DNA of 64,000 bases, from NCBI GenBank assembly GCA_019915015.1, contig JAHBBC010000002.1, forward strand, positions 2,604,001 to 2,668,000, given 5' to 3'. A program made the translations under genes and the position numbers. The notes beneath the pieces are model-generated. The model searched no databases. It was not told the origin of the DNA and saw only the letters and a list, made by a program, of their open reading frames with translations. Within the stretch, counting starts at the first letter, position 1. Each line of letters begins with the position of its first letter. The DNA comes from Auriscalpium vulgare. Its lineage: Eukaryota > Basidiomycota > Agaricomycetes > Russulales > Auriscalpiaceae. Shown piece by piece: positions 10,685 to 21,435 of the stretch.

Positions 10685-11841
10685 TGATGACCTATCTCGG
10701 CGCACAGGCGGTCAGATGGCAAAACAAACCACAAAACCAACTCCTGCTGGCTCGAGCGGTGCTAGTAACAGGTTGGGGGCGCGTCCCAGGACCTACAGAT
10801 GACTCGGGGAGAGGCGTGAACGCTGGGGGGAAGTCGCTAGGTGACTTGGAGGGCGATAGGACAATGGACAAGGTGATCTGGGATGGAAGTCGACGCTGCT
10901 GGTGCGGAACAGGACGTTGCGATGTGTAGCGAGCTTGAGAATACCTTGCTGGAGGGCTGAGACGATGGGGGAACAAAGGCGAGGACGAGGGGACAAGGGG
11001 ACAAGGTGATACGAAGGTCGCGACGTAACGCGATAACGCTGGACGAGGTGAAAACAATGTGCTCTGCGAAGTTGAAGGCTTGTAAACGTGGGCTCTGCGA
11101 AGGTGAAGGCTATAATCTTGGGCGCTGCGAAGTTGAAGGTCGAGGTCGATGTTGAACGCGATAAAACGATGTTGCAAAGGTTTTAGACGTTGACTCTGGA
11201 GGGGAGAAGTTGTCTGATATTCAGTGACCTAGCTACCAACAGATATACACGGGAAACATGTCTCTGTGGCTACTGTGAGTCATCTGGTAAGTATGGGGAT
11301 AGTGAGACATTCTAGAAGGCGTATCCAATCAGAAACAAGCATCGCGACGTATCGGAACAGCAAGGCTGTGCTATCTCCATGTGAAACTCCGAGATATGCG
11401 GATCGCGACGTATCGGAAACCATCAAACCGGAACATTGCTCTGAGACACTGCATCTAGACCGGACCCTGGGACCTGTGGGTGACGTGTCGAGGGGCTGCG
11501 CAACGCTAGGACGCTCTGGGAACGAGGTGGGAGGCGAGGGCAACATGTGGATGTATGCGCGAGACATTGCGACGTGCGCACAGAATGCTAATGGCTGGCT
11601 CAGAACGTCTTGGTGACTTGGGGGGCATGTACACATGACTTGGGGACTTGTGCAATCGTCCTGCGTGGCCTGGATGGTAGAGAATCGATGGAGACGTCAA
11701 GGAGTATAGGCCCGTGTTGCTACAAGTGTGCTAGCGTCTTGGCTGGAACTGCGAGCGCGATGTGTTGCGATAGTCGATGTTGAGGCGATAGAACGTGCCA
11801 AAAATGCGAAAACAGAAGCCACCCGCGCTGGGGGCGTATCA
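10685..11841 (-). repeat. Gypsy-2 LTR, copy 1 (3' LTR of unit 1)
   Basis: The 1157-bp repeat runs TGATG...TATCA. It is preceded by the target duplication GCGT and followed by the polypurine tract of the minus-strand element. It holds short internal repeats (11059-11150) and two copies of ATCGCGACGTATCGGAA (near 11342 and 11403). No reading frame in it looks like a known protein. Confidence 0.95.
11059..11150. repeat. Three ~31-bp repeats inside the Gypsy-2 LTR
   Basis: The core GCTCTGCGAAGTTGAAGGCT and close variants occur three times in a row. The same array is present in all three LTRs (also near 28242 and 45424). Short LTR repeats of this kind are often promoter or enhancer elements, but nothing here proves it. 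Confidence 0.6.
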
Positions 11842-12089
11842 CCTCCTCCTTACTGAAGATCTGACCGTCCTCGGTCAGCGCGTGCGTTGAATACGGGTCG
11901 GCAAAGGAGTGCTGGGGGCTGCGGTGGGTGGGAACGAAAGGTTACAGAAATGGAAGAGTGAAGCATATAGCGAACTTGAATGTCCCTTCTTGGTCTCTGT
12001 AAATGGCATGGGCAAAAGGGAAACAAAACTTAAACAAACACAAGGGAAACCATGCGTAGCATGCTGGAAAGAGAAACAAAACAAAGGAG
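11842..12089 (-). other. Gypsy-2 3' untranslated region and polypurine tract, unit 1
   Basis: On the minus strand AAGGAGGAGG (11842-11851) ends exactly at the LTR, as a polypurine tract for plus-strand priming should. The 40 bp next to it (11842-11881) are nearly the same as 13543-13582 inside the integrase gene. The rest, up to the integrase stop at 12090, has no gene. The same region in unit 2 is 29025-29272. Confidence 0.7.
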
Positions 12090-14142
12090 TCAGGAGCCAT
12101 CTGGGGGACCATCCATGTCGTCTTCATCGGCTATTGGCATGTCTTCTAAGCTGTCATCGTCTCCTAAGGACTGGGAAGCTTCTAGTTCGCGAAGTCGAGT
12201 AGTGTCAATATCAATGGCATCTAAGTCCACTTCAATTCGCTTTCGCGCAAAGAAGGGGATGACTCTGAAGGCGGCAATGGGTCGATCAAAGACGGAACCA
12301 TCTAGTTCTGCAACAAGGTAGGCGCCTCCGCGGTTTCGCGATACAACAACAAGGGGGCCTAGATAGCGAGGGCGCATCTTGCGGTTTAGCGACTTCTCGA
12401 TAGCGGTGTGGCGGATCAATACAAGGTCTCCACGCTTGAAATCAAAGTCGCGAATGGTCGCTGCGTGGTCACGCTCAAAGCGCTCTGCTGCTGCTAGACG
12501 ATGTGCAAAAACCTTGGAACGCAGGTGTGAAATGTGCTCGTGTCGCTTCTGGAGGGCTATGGCGCGTCGTGCAATGAGGTCTGTGGTCGAAAGAATGGAC
12601 GTGGGCGGCGGCAAGAGGTACGTTGCTTCGGATATGTCAAGGGGAATGAGCGGATGACAACCTGTGACTGCAAAGTAGGGCGAGCAACCCATGCGGCGTC
12701 TTGTAGTAAGGCGCTCGGACCAAAAGACTGTGTGCGCAGACATAGACCAGCGACTCTGTTCTCCATCGCAGGCCTTGAACAATGCTTGACGAACGTCAAA
12801 GTGTGCACGCTCAACGATGCCGTTGGCTCGCGAATTGTAACCACTGATGCGAATATGGCGAATGTTGTACTTCTTGGACAGATAGTCAAGTGCCTTGACA
12901 AATGGGCCTCCGTTGTCTGTGACGATTTCGCTTAATGAACCCCAACGACAAAGGATATCTTCAAAGACCCAATCTGCAATGGCCTTGGCTGTCTCACGGC
13001 GTAGGAGTCGAAACTCGGGGTACTGGGTGAGTGAACAGCGTCCTTGAACAATATAGCGAAAGCCGTTAGAGACTGGCATATGCATTGTGTCAACGTAGAT
13101 CTTCGCGAAGAGCGCAGCGGGTGTCGCAACAACCGGGGGGATGAGAACTTGACGCTTCTGACGCTGCTGACAGATGAGACAGCTGCGGACATACCACATG
13201 GCATCCGCTTCGGAAGCTGGCCACCAAAAACGTTCTTGAATAAGCGATCTTGTAGCAAAAACTCCGCGATGTCCAACACGATCATGACATTCTGCAAGAA
13301 CTTGAAGTCGTTGAGCTGGTTGTATCACAAGCTTGTGTGCGCCATCAAGACTGCGTCGCCAAAGTCTTGTCTTGTCGATAAAGAAGCGCGTCGCATAGCG
13401 GACAAAGGTCGCGAACTCAGAATCTGACAAGTCTTCTGGGCGTTCTGGTTTCCTTAACCAATTGTGGACTGCTTGAATGCGAAGGTCGTGGGTTCTAGCT
13501 GAGTCGGAACGTGGCACATCGTCATAACAGAGCTTGGGCTCCTCCTCCTCCTTACTGAAGTCTTGACCGTCCTCGGTCAGGGCATAGGTCGCGAAGCAGG
13601 GAGGGTGGGTGGGCACAGCTAGGATGTGGGAACGAAACGCAGAAGGCGAAGGGTAGACAATGTGAAGGAATCCATGCATGTTATCAAGCCAATCGTCATA
13701 ACTGTCATCTTGTTCTGTCTCTGCTGGGGTATCTTCACCTTCTTGTCTATGTCGCGAAAGCCCGTCTGGTCCATGGCGAACCCCTGGAACGTGGCGAAGC
13801 TTGAAATGGAAGATGAGGATGCCTAGAATCCATCGATTGATACTTGCACTAGGGACGAGATCCGGGTTCTTGAGCATTCCTTTGATAGCGCTAGCGTCTA
13901 CTTCAACAACTAGGTTGCAAACGCCAAGTAGATAGATGCGGAGTGTGCGTAGTGCACGGAAAAGGCCGTAAATCTCAAGCTTAGGCTGGGAGAAGCGTCG
14001 TTCGCGGTCGTTGAGCGTGATAGAACCAAAGCGATTGATATAGCGGAGCGTCTTCTTGGGGGTCGCGACGTCTTGCGCTAAGATATAGCCTATTGCAATG
14101 TACGAGGAGTCAACAGCTAAGACAACTGGGTCGGGTGATTCA
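12090..14142 (-). pseudogene. pol: Gypsy-2 RNase H-integrase, unit 1, cut off from RT
   Basis: The frame carries RNase H (VVLAVDSSYIAIGYILAQ, later EVDASAIKGML and GPDGLSRH), the integrase zinc finger (HDRVGH ... CLICQQ), and the integrase core with D (YVDTMHM), D (IVTDNGG) and E (GIVERAH). The C-terminal region (RGDLVLIRHTAIEKS, YLGPLVVV) is the GPF-like tail, and there is no chromodomain. The frame stays open to 14201 inside the inserted cargo, where a false start MCSRFGL appears. Homology begins only at ESPDPVV. The catalytic motifs are intact, but the segment is separated from RT by 9.5 kb and cannot be made as one Pol protein. Confidence 0.9.
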
Positions 14143-14219
14143 TTACGATTACTCTTAATCGTTTCTTTCTTCAACCAAGTCAGGCCAAAACGTGAACACA
14201 TTATAAGTCGCTTTAGGAA

Positions 14220-15030
14220 ATAGATCCCACGGTCAAGTCGCGTCGTCCCAACTGCCTTTTTCAGTAATTCTTAGCTAAGCAGGTCCTGCCGCACCTTGCA
14301 GGATCCTCACACTTCAACTATAGCACTAGCATGGTTCTCATGACGAGTACTCTTCATTATGATTCCTCCTAATCATTTATTTCCTTCATCAGTCAGGCAA
14401 AATGCATGCATTAGAAAGATTGCTCTAGGAGATATGTCCCAAAGCTTGGACTAAAGTCAAGTCGTGTCATCCCACCTGCCTAATTCTGTAATTCTTAGCT
14501 AAGTAGCTACTGCCTGCCCTGTGATTTACACACCTTTGCACTGCAAAGACACTCGTGTCTGCGAGTATTTTGCATTTTCCAAGCTAATTAGCATTGATAT
14601 ACACATGATACCAATTGTTCTCAAGTCAGAAGAGAAGGCCTTCTAACTTCCCTTTTTGGTAACATGTTCCCACGGGGTGACAATGGTGAGGTTGGCAATT
14701 GGGAGGGCTCTAGTTGCTAACTACCATGCATTATATATACCAGAAGTGTTGAAAGGATGTTGATTATGTGAATAGCCAATAATATAATTCCTCAACAAGC
14801 GTGGGAAAATGACGCAGTTGAATTAGGCAGACTGGGATTTTTGCCGGTCAATGAGCCATTGCTTACTAATCCCGGGGATAAAGTACCCGGTTACCCGGCA
14901 ATTGAACAATTTTTAGCTAAGTAGCTCCTGCCCAATGCTTTTCAACACCTTCTCACTTCCAAAGACACTCATGTCTGCAAGTATTTTGCGTTTTGCAAGC
15001 TAACCAGCAACAATATGAACATGTTTTCAA
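14220..15030. repeat. Three diverged direct copies of a TTCTTAGCTAAGTAGCTCCTGCC repeat
   Basis: Copies begin near 14262, 14496 and 14909. The second and third continue through AAAGACACTC, GTCTGCAAGTATTTTGC and CAAGCTAA. They are old, with many substitutions. No gene is seen in this stretch. Confidence 0.6.
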
Positions 15031-15209
15031 TTGTTCTCGAGTCAGCAAACAATACTGCACAGTTTCCATTTTAGGTAAAACTTTCCCACGGGTAGGCCAA
15101 ACACGCACCATGACGCATCAACCGGCACTTTCGACTGTGTGCATATCTAAACGCGTCATGGTGCACAAACCCGGCTACTACAATACCCGGGCTGAATATT
15201 TATATTAAT

Positions 15210-15298
15210 AAAAAGTCGCACAGAGGGGGAATTGAACCTACAACCTCTTGGCTTTATATATCAACCAATAGTATTCACCACTACACTACAAGGCCATT
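15210..15298 (-). repeat. tRNA-like sequence, probably a SINE head
   Basis: On the minus strand TGTAGTGTAGTGG (15278-15290) matches a polymerase III A box and GGTTCAATTCC (15228-15238) a B box, at tRNA-like spacing. A run of five T (15210-15214 as A on the plus strand) follows as a terminator. The acceptor and T stems do not pair well, so this is a tRNA-derived relic rather than a working tRNA gene. It lies inside the cargo. Confidence 0.55.
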
Positions 15299-15440
15299 TA
15301 GCTTGATAGGATATGTGCAGTAGTTGTTGACCTTCTATCTTCTCCTGCCCTACAAGACAGTTTGCTCTTTGCATCAATTTCTTTCCCCTTCTTTGGTACT
15401 TTGGGACAATATATATATATATATATATAAAGCTACAATG

Positions 15441-15584
15441 ATTGTGATTTGCAAAATGGAGGAGAATCACTGAAAAAAAAAGAGTTCAGAGGTCCTCGAC
15501 CTGTGGGCTGCGGCGCCACCAGGTGCCGTGGCTTCGCTCTTGACTCCAACACTTACACATCGCCGCTGCTTCCCACAACATGTG
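15441..15584 (+). repeat. Left arm of a long inverted repeat (partner 21061-21217)
   Basis: From ATTGTGATTTGCAAAATGG to CCCACAACATGTG this arm is matched in reverse complement by 21061-21217 with scattered mismatches. The shared core includes GAGGTCCTCGACC and the words around GGCGCCACC. The arms enclose 5.5 kb. They could be terminal repeats of a non-autonomous DNA element or two opposed copies of one repeat. Confidence 0.65.
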
Positions 15585-15585
15585 G

Positions 15586-15936
15586 CGCGTCGTCGCTGTC
15601 GTGCTGACGCGCCACGCGACATTGACAACGTGTATCTCAGCTTCTACTGCGCCTGTGGAGGCGGTTCTGGGCTCAATCGAGATATCCTATCATGACTGAT
15701 TCACATATACATGCAATTCTATGGTGCTACTGTGGATAGAAATTACATACATGTGAAAATGAAATATAACTCTTTTGCCATGAAATACAGCATCAGATAA
15801 AACTCTTGGGCATCATAGAAATACATGACATCCAAGCCCTCGATTGAGCCCGGAACCGCCTCCATAGGCGTAGTGGAAGCCAAGACACACATTGTCGACG
15901 TCGTGTGGTGCGTCAGCACAATGGTGACGACGCTGA
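15586..15936. repeat. Fold-back repeat, ~97-bp arms around a ~155-bp loop
   Basis: 15586-15682 and 15838-15936 are imperfect reverse complements, best around GGAGGCGGTT and GGGCTCAATCGAG. The structure is MITE-like. It carries no gene. Confidence 0.65.
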
Positions 15937-16192
15937 TACACTTGCTGGTAGTGGGCCGGTGCTAAGCACGGCAGGTACGATTCCATTTCTAATGGTTTGT
16001 GAATATCATTATGTAGTTAATGTTAGTATCCATTTGCTGCGGCTACAACCTCTACTTGATGTGAGTTTGAAATGCAGTAGAGAGTCTGCATGTACTGAGA
16101 ATAGTGAATGGTGTTGAAGGTAGTGATATGCAAGTGAAAGATTGACCTGTCTCAGTCATATCTAAAGTTCAATCTGTGGCATCATGGGTAGC

Positions 16193-16325
16193 CCTGATAC
16201 TCCTCGCTCTGCGCTACGAGGCAATCGTTCGCCAATTTTCGCACTTTTGACAAGTCAACATTCACACAATTTCAGAGTCGCAGCATCGCACAGCAGTGTT
16301 CCGACCATCCGATTAGTCTCTCCAA
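16193..16325 (+). repeat. Cargo repeat family R, 5' part, copy 1
   Basis: The word order GAGGCAATC, CAAGTCAACA, GCATCGCACAGCAGTG, CCGACCA, CCGATTAG is shared with 19229-19335 and, more weakly, 22845-22960. All copies are on the same strand. The family is not recognised and has no open frame conserved between copies. Confidence 0.6.
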
Positions 16326-16458
16326 ATGCTCACAAGCTTGGACCAGAGTTCCAACCAAGGCTTGTCACAGATGTCGTGAGATTGGATGGAACGTAGAGCC
16401 GTCCAAGTGAGCAACTGGGGGCGTTGGGGTCACCTATTCAGTGACGCGACATGTCGTC

Positions 16459-17550
16459 TGTTGAGGATCGGCTCCACGCACAAGGACGATGAGGGACAAC
16501 GAAGGATATTCGAATTAGCACCGGGTAGCGTATACGAAGCTGGGCATAATCCGTAAGGGATATCGTAGCAAAAGAGCTAGCTACATGTCCACGGAATAAG
16601 GTTCGTATGTACTGTACAGTACCCGGAAGATGCCGGTGCGGCGTTGAGCTCGACATGCACGTGATATTCCAACACACTCCCTCGAGCGAAAACGCCAACA
16701 GGAAACAGGGACAGAAAATGGGAAGGGGGATTCAAAGGGGGATGGGAAAAGCATAACAGCAGAAGGAAGAGATAGAAGATGATGACATGCCTAGTAACCC
16801 CAGACAGTAGGAGATCCTAGCGCCTGACCCAACTCCTGGACTGATCCTGCCACTCCCTGGCTCTGGACGCACTTCCAGCCTGTCCAACCTGACCAACTTC
16901 CAAGCCCATGTCTTCATCTCCCTGCCAGCCAACCAACCACTTGGTGATGCGATTGCGCACCTAAAGCCCCGAAGCCGGACTCTCTCTGTGTGGCTGGATG
17001 CCACCTATCTCGAGAGCAGACGATGCTCTGTGAGGCGTGAGCCTCATGTCCCGTAGCGCGGACAACGGATGACGACGACAGCGAGGACGGCGGAACATCG
17101 AGTGAGGGGGGGAATCGGAAAGGAGCGTCGAAGAAGGGGGAAGGGATTTAAGGCCCAATGACGAGACAAGTGTTATGCCCACCTGGGATACGACACGAGG
17201 TTCGGTTACGCGAAGGCGCTGCGGCACGAGGTCCAGTTACGTGCCCACGACACACGGCTGAGACAGGACAGCCGGTGTCCACTGTCAAGGCAAGAGGCCG
17301 GTCGATATTCCCAACGACCAAGGTAGACGGATTATGTTGAGGATCGGCTCCACGCACAAGGACGATGAGGGACAACGAAGGATATTCGAATTAGCGCCGG
17401 GTAGCGTATACGAAGCTGGGCGTAATCCGTAAGGGATATCGTAGCAAAAGAGCTAGCTACATGTCCACGGAATAAGGTTCGTATGTACTGTACAGTACCC
17501 GGAAGATGCCGGTGCGGCGTTGAGCTCGACATGCACGTGATATTCCAACA
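16459..17550. mobile_element. TRIM: miniature LTR element with 216-bp LTRs, unit 1
   Basis: LTRs at 16459-16674 and 17335-17550 start TGTTG and end CAACA. The element is flanked by the 5-bp duplication TCGTC (16454-16458 and 17551-17555). The 660-bp interior has no gag or pol domain. On the minus strand TAATCCGT next to the LTR is complementary to ACGGATTA inside the LTR, and GAGGGAGTG precedes the other LTR, so the element may run on the minus strand with self-priming; this is weak. I noticed two substitutions between the LTRs, both A/G. Confidence 0.88.
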
Positions 17551-17879
17551 TCGTCCGGGCAAGGCAACATGTAGCTGTCCGGGAGTCGTCCTTTCAGAAC
17601 GACGGGATGTGTGAGTGGTACGAGAGACAGGCGTTGTCTCTCGAGGAAGCTGGGTCCTATGCCTAATCCCTCATGTGTACTTTCGGAGTGTCTCGATGAA
17701 GTACGCTGGGTGAGGGTGTAAGGCAAGAAGGATGATATTAAGTAAGCAACCGCGGTGCGTAAATACAAATACAGACTAAGGAACCAGTAACACTGTGGGG
17801 TTGCAATCAAAGGTATTCAAAGGTATCACAAGAGTAGGAAGAGAACAATATAAGTAGGATATCCAACATGTCAGTGACA

Positions 17880-18430
17880 CAACTGTCACAGTTGTCTCAC
17901 AGTCAGCTTATTATTCTCCTGGGTCTCATCTTGTCCCATCGTCATCCCATTAGCCGTTGTGCGAGCTCTACGTTGCTCTGACTGTCTTGCGACACCGGCT
18001 ATTACAGTTGCATTGCTCTCGTCCCGCAGTGATTGCACCCTCGCTTGTGTCGCACTACTCATCCTAGTCTTCCAACCATTGCCCTTGCTCTTCTGACTAG
18101 TCACATGAGTGCAATGGTTCAGTGTTGTTGTCTGCACTCCTCTCTGTTGTTCTGACCATATTTCGATGATTGTGCACACAGTGCAGTGTGCAGTCGTTCC
18201 CAGTTGCTTGCAACACACATCCTCTCCTCCAACCCCTCGTTGATGATTCTCCGACTGATCACGCATTCCAACCATCACCTCTGATTGCACACCTCCCTAC
18301 TCTCATCGGAGACGCGCTCTGATCATCTTCGGGAGCCTGGCACTCGCTCGCACACATTGCAGTACCCTCTTCAGCGCTCAAGGGATCTGGTACTATCTGA
18401 CACATTACCACTATACTACATGTGGGTGCC
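17880..18430 (+). repeat. Cargo repeat family R, 3' part, copy 1
   Basis: The end of this block (GATCATCTTCGGGA, CACTCGCTCGCACACA, AGCGCTCAAGGGATCTGGTA, ATGTGGGTGCCC) is matched at 20933-21050. With 16193-16325 it probably made one copy of the family, now separated by the TRIM and other sequence. Confidence 0.55.
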
Positions 18431-18493
18431 CATCATCGCTGTGCATGAACTTGCTCAGCAACATTGTGCATTGCTCCGTGAAACATGGACTCA

Positions 18494-18570
18494 ACCATGC
18501 CCCAATTAATACCTGGCCGGCCTCGCTCGCATGCTTGCACAGGCCGCCAGGTATTGATCAGGGGCATGGT
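18494..18570. repeat. 77-bp near-palindrome
   Basis: ACCATGCCCC plus TTAATACCTGGC (18494-18517) pairs with GCCAGGTATT plus GGGGCATGGT (18546-18570) around a 28-base loop. It would form a stable hairpin in RNA or DNA. Confidence 0.65.
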
Positions 18571-18748
18571 CTGCAGTTCAATTTCTGATAGAAACACTTA
18601 TATGTACTTCACTCCGCGTAGTACTTTGGCTAGAGCTCAGACATGACATGATTTCTGGATGCACGAATGGGGAGGTGACAGACTTAGATGCTTTGAAAAG
18701 CCTAGAGGAATAGTCTATAACATATGTATTGATGTATATATTGTCAAT

Positions 18749-18825
18749 GGCTCTGTAGTCTAGTGGTATCTGCACTGTATAGTCTTCTAAACTTGAAGGT
18801 TTGCAGTTCAATTCCTGTTATAAAC
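18749..18825 (+). repeat. tRNA-like sequence, plus strand
   Basis: TGTAGTCTAGTGGTATC fits an A box and GCAGTTCAATTCC (18803-18815) a B box. The flanks do not form an acceptor stem. A B-box-like CTGCAGTTCAATTTC also occurs just upstream near 18571. This is read as a second SINE relic. Confidence 0.5.
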
Positions 18826-19228
18826 AGTTTTGAAAAGATTGGTAATCGAGTCCGGGTAGTACAGTAGCCGGAGTAGAGAGGAATGACGTAGTTTCCGAGT
18901 GCACTTGTGCTGTGCATCCGAGACTGACGTCATGGGATCAAGCGTGGGAATTATTTACCGGAAATGGCAATTATGGAGCATTTTCTTCTGACTTCAGAGC
19001 CACTGAAATTATGTGCATATCTATTCTAGTTAGCTTAAAAAATGCGAAATACTGTCTGAAACGGGAGTCTTTTGAAGTGCGAAGAGGGGGAATTGTGTTT
19101 GCTAGGGAAATTGGACCGTGTGAACAAATAGCTATATATGGGGGGGAAGATGAAAGTTGCATGGGGGTCCAAAAACGGCGACTGGTGCTTACATAAGAAA
19201 CGATTCAAGGGAATCGTAACCTTGCTCC

Positions 19229-21050
19229 ATGCTGCGAGGCAATCATTACAGAATTTTCACACTTTCATCAAGTCAACAGACACACAATTCCGAAGATCGC
19301 AGCATCGCACAGCAGTGCTCCGACCACCCGATTAGTTCTTCCGACCGCTCGCAAGATTGGACTCTTGCAGAGCAGTCACGCAATCGGAATCATACCTTGG
19401 ACACCACACTCGCGCCAGCAACACCGTTGCACACATCACACGCAGTCATCCAACCACTTGCTCATTGTTCCAACTGCCGCCACACGACCTCAAGCACAGC
19501 ATCTCCCACAGCTGTCATAACGCACCGGAATTCCATCAGACATTTTGATTCTTGGGATCGTTGTTTCAGCACGTGCGCCACATCTCTCCGACGTCTCTGC
19601 GACTTCCGAGTACCCCCACAGTTGCGCCATTGTCCTCCAACCATTGTCCAGCTCAGTGCTCAAGTTCGCGCTACATATATTCGATCCCGATCGTTCTGCG
19701 GTCGGACCAGCACTCCGATTATCCCTCCACCGCTCTGACCATTGCACACGCAATACCAGAGCATTCTTCCGACCGTTCGACGAGTCGCAAAATCGCAACA
19801 CTTACCTGCAGCCCCCTCACACATCGGAGTGTATTCTACCACTCGCCAGCCACACCTCCATTGTCTCCTTTTCTAGTTGTAATGTCTTGTTCGACTCTGT
19901 AGGATGTCTCTCCCGCACTCCTTGATAGCGCAGATTGTTTTCCATGTGCTTGCACTGTCCTCCTGATAAGCGCTGATCACTTGCTCTACATTGTTCTATA
20001 CAGCCTCTTGACTCTCCTCCATTGTCTGTACCATGTGCAACTTGCACACCATTGTTTGCTTTTGTTCCGACCATTTTCCTTTATTCCGACTTCATTCTTG
20101 ATCGGACTTGTACTGCAGCAGTCGAAACATATAAATAGCGGTCGCATCCATACTGCAATACAGATTCGGTTCCCCCCCATGGTTCAGATCTCATTTGGAG
20201 CACAGCATCTCCGTCTCTATTGTATAGTTAGCTCGAGGCAAGCTCTGTCACCTTTGCCTTTGCCTTTGTCTTCGTCGTCGTCTCACGCACTCAGCTCATT
20301 GTTCTCCTCCCTCTCATCTTATTCCATCATCATTGCATCCGCTGTTGCCCTCGCACTTCATCGCTCCGAGTGTCTTGTGACATCGGAGATCACAATTGTG
20401 TTCCGCTCGTCCCGCAGCGATCGCAACATGAATCGGTGTACTTGCACCACTCATCCCTATCTTCCGCCCATCGCCCCCGCTCCTCTGACCATCCACACAG
20501 TTCTGCGTCATTGCCTGCATGACTCATTGTTGCTCCTACCGTCTTGGGACATGAGAGATCCCAGCCTCGCTTCCATTTGTCCTGTCGCGGTTGCACCCTC
20601 GATCGCACTTACTCCCACCACTCGATCCGACATTCCGACCTGTGCCTCTACTCATCCGACCGTTCGCACGATCGCAACAGTTCAGCGTTGTTGACCGCAC
20701 CCCTTGTTGTTGTTTCGATCACCTCGCAACGCCGTCGCGCATCACGCATTAGAGCCACACTCTGCACACCTTTGTCGACGGTTGTACGCACTGCGTCCAG
20801 TTTCTCACAGTCACTCGCACCACGTGTCCTCACCTCCGGACCCTCGTCGGCACAGTTCTCCGACCGTTTGTGCACTCTGATCCACCTTTCCGACCGCACA
20901 CACCTCCTGCGCACCACGTCGGAGACACGCATCCGATCATCTTCGGGACCCTGACACCCACTCGCACACACACATCATCACGGTACCCTCCTCAGCGCTC
21001 TAGGTATCTGGTATCCCACACATTTACCACCCTACTACCTGTGGGTGCCC
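19229..21050 (+). repeat. Cargo repeat family R, longest copy
   Basis: This 1.8-kb block is clearly richer in C and T than in G on the plus strand, with many CCGACC, CCATTGT and TCGCAC words. Its 5' part matches 16193 and 22845, its middle (19400-19545) matches 23030-23180, and its 3' part matches 18300-18430. Open frames in it (for example 19981-20694) are low complexity and not conserved between copies, so it is annotated as non-coding repeat. Confidence 0.6.
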
Positions 21051-21060
21051 GTCAACACGT

Positions 21061-21217
21061 CACATGTTGTGGGAAGCAGCAGCGAGAGTGCGGCGGCTAT
21101 ATGTAAGTGTCAGAGTCAAGAGCGGAGCCGCGGCACCCGGTGGCGCCACAGCCAACGGGTCGAGGACCTTTGAACTCGTTTTGTTCAGTGATTCTCATCC
21201 ATTTTGCAAATCACAAT
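21061..21217 (-). repeat. Right arm of the long inverted repeat
   Basis: This is the reverse-complement partner of 15441-15584, ending in TTTTGCAAATCACAAT. It directly follows the longest family R copy. Confidence 0.65.
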
Positions 21218-21435
21218 AATGCAAACACAATATATAGAGTTGAGAAAACATAGCCAATACATCTCTACCATCTGTGTCCAGATCATCTTAATGGTTACAA
21301 GTGCTCACTCTTTGTAGGATATCATATATATAATACATGATAGGGCTAAGCAATAGGTTGACATGTTGAAGAGAGCCGTTGCTACGCATGGCAGGTGATT
21401 CCACGCAAGCATGGGAACTAAAGTGAAGAAGAATA

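Noticed and set aside
10692..11177. 161-codon frame in the Gypsy-2 LTR on the element's sense strand
   Set aside because: It is low complexity (Ser/Pro/Arg), has no known domain, and recurs only because the LTR is repeated three times.
14143..14201. Met at 14201 as the start of a separate RNase H-integrase gene
   Set aside because: The first 19 codons lie in the cargo and are not conserved; homology begins at ESPDPVV.
15210..15298. Functional tRNA gene
   Set aside because: Box motifs are present, but acceptor and T stems do not pair and the sequence sits in repeat DNA.
19981..20694. 237-codon frame in the longest family R copy
   Set aside because: Leu/Ser-rich translation of a C/T-biased strand; not conserved in the other copies.
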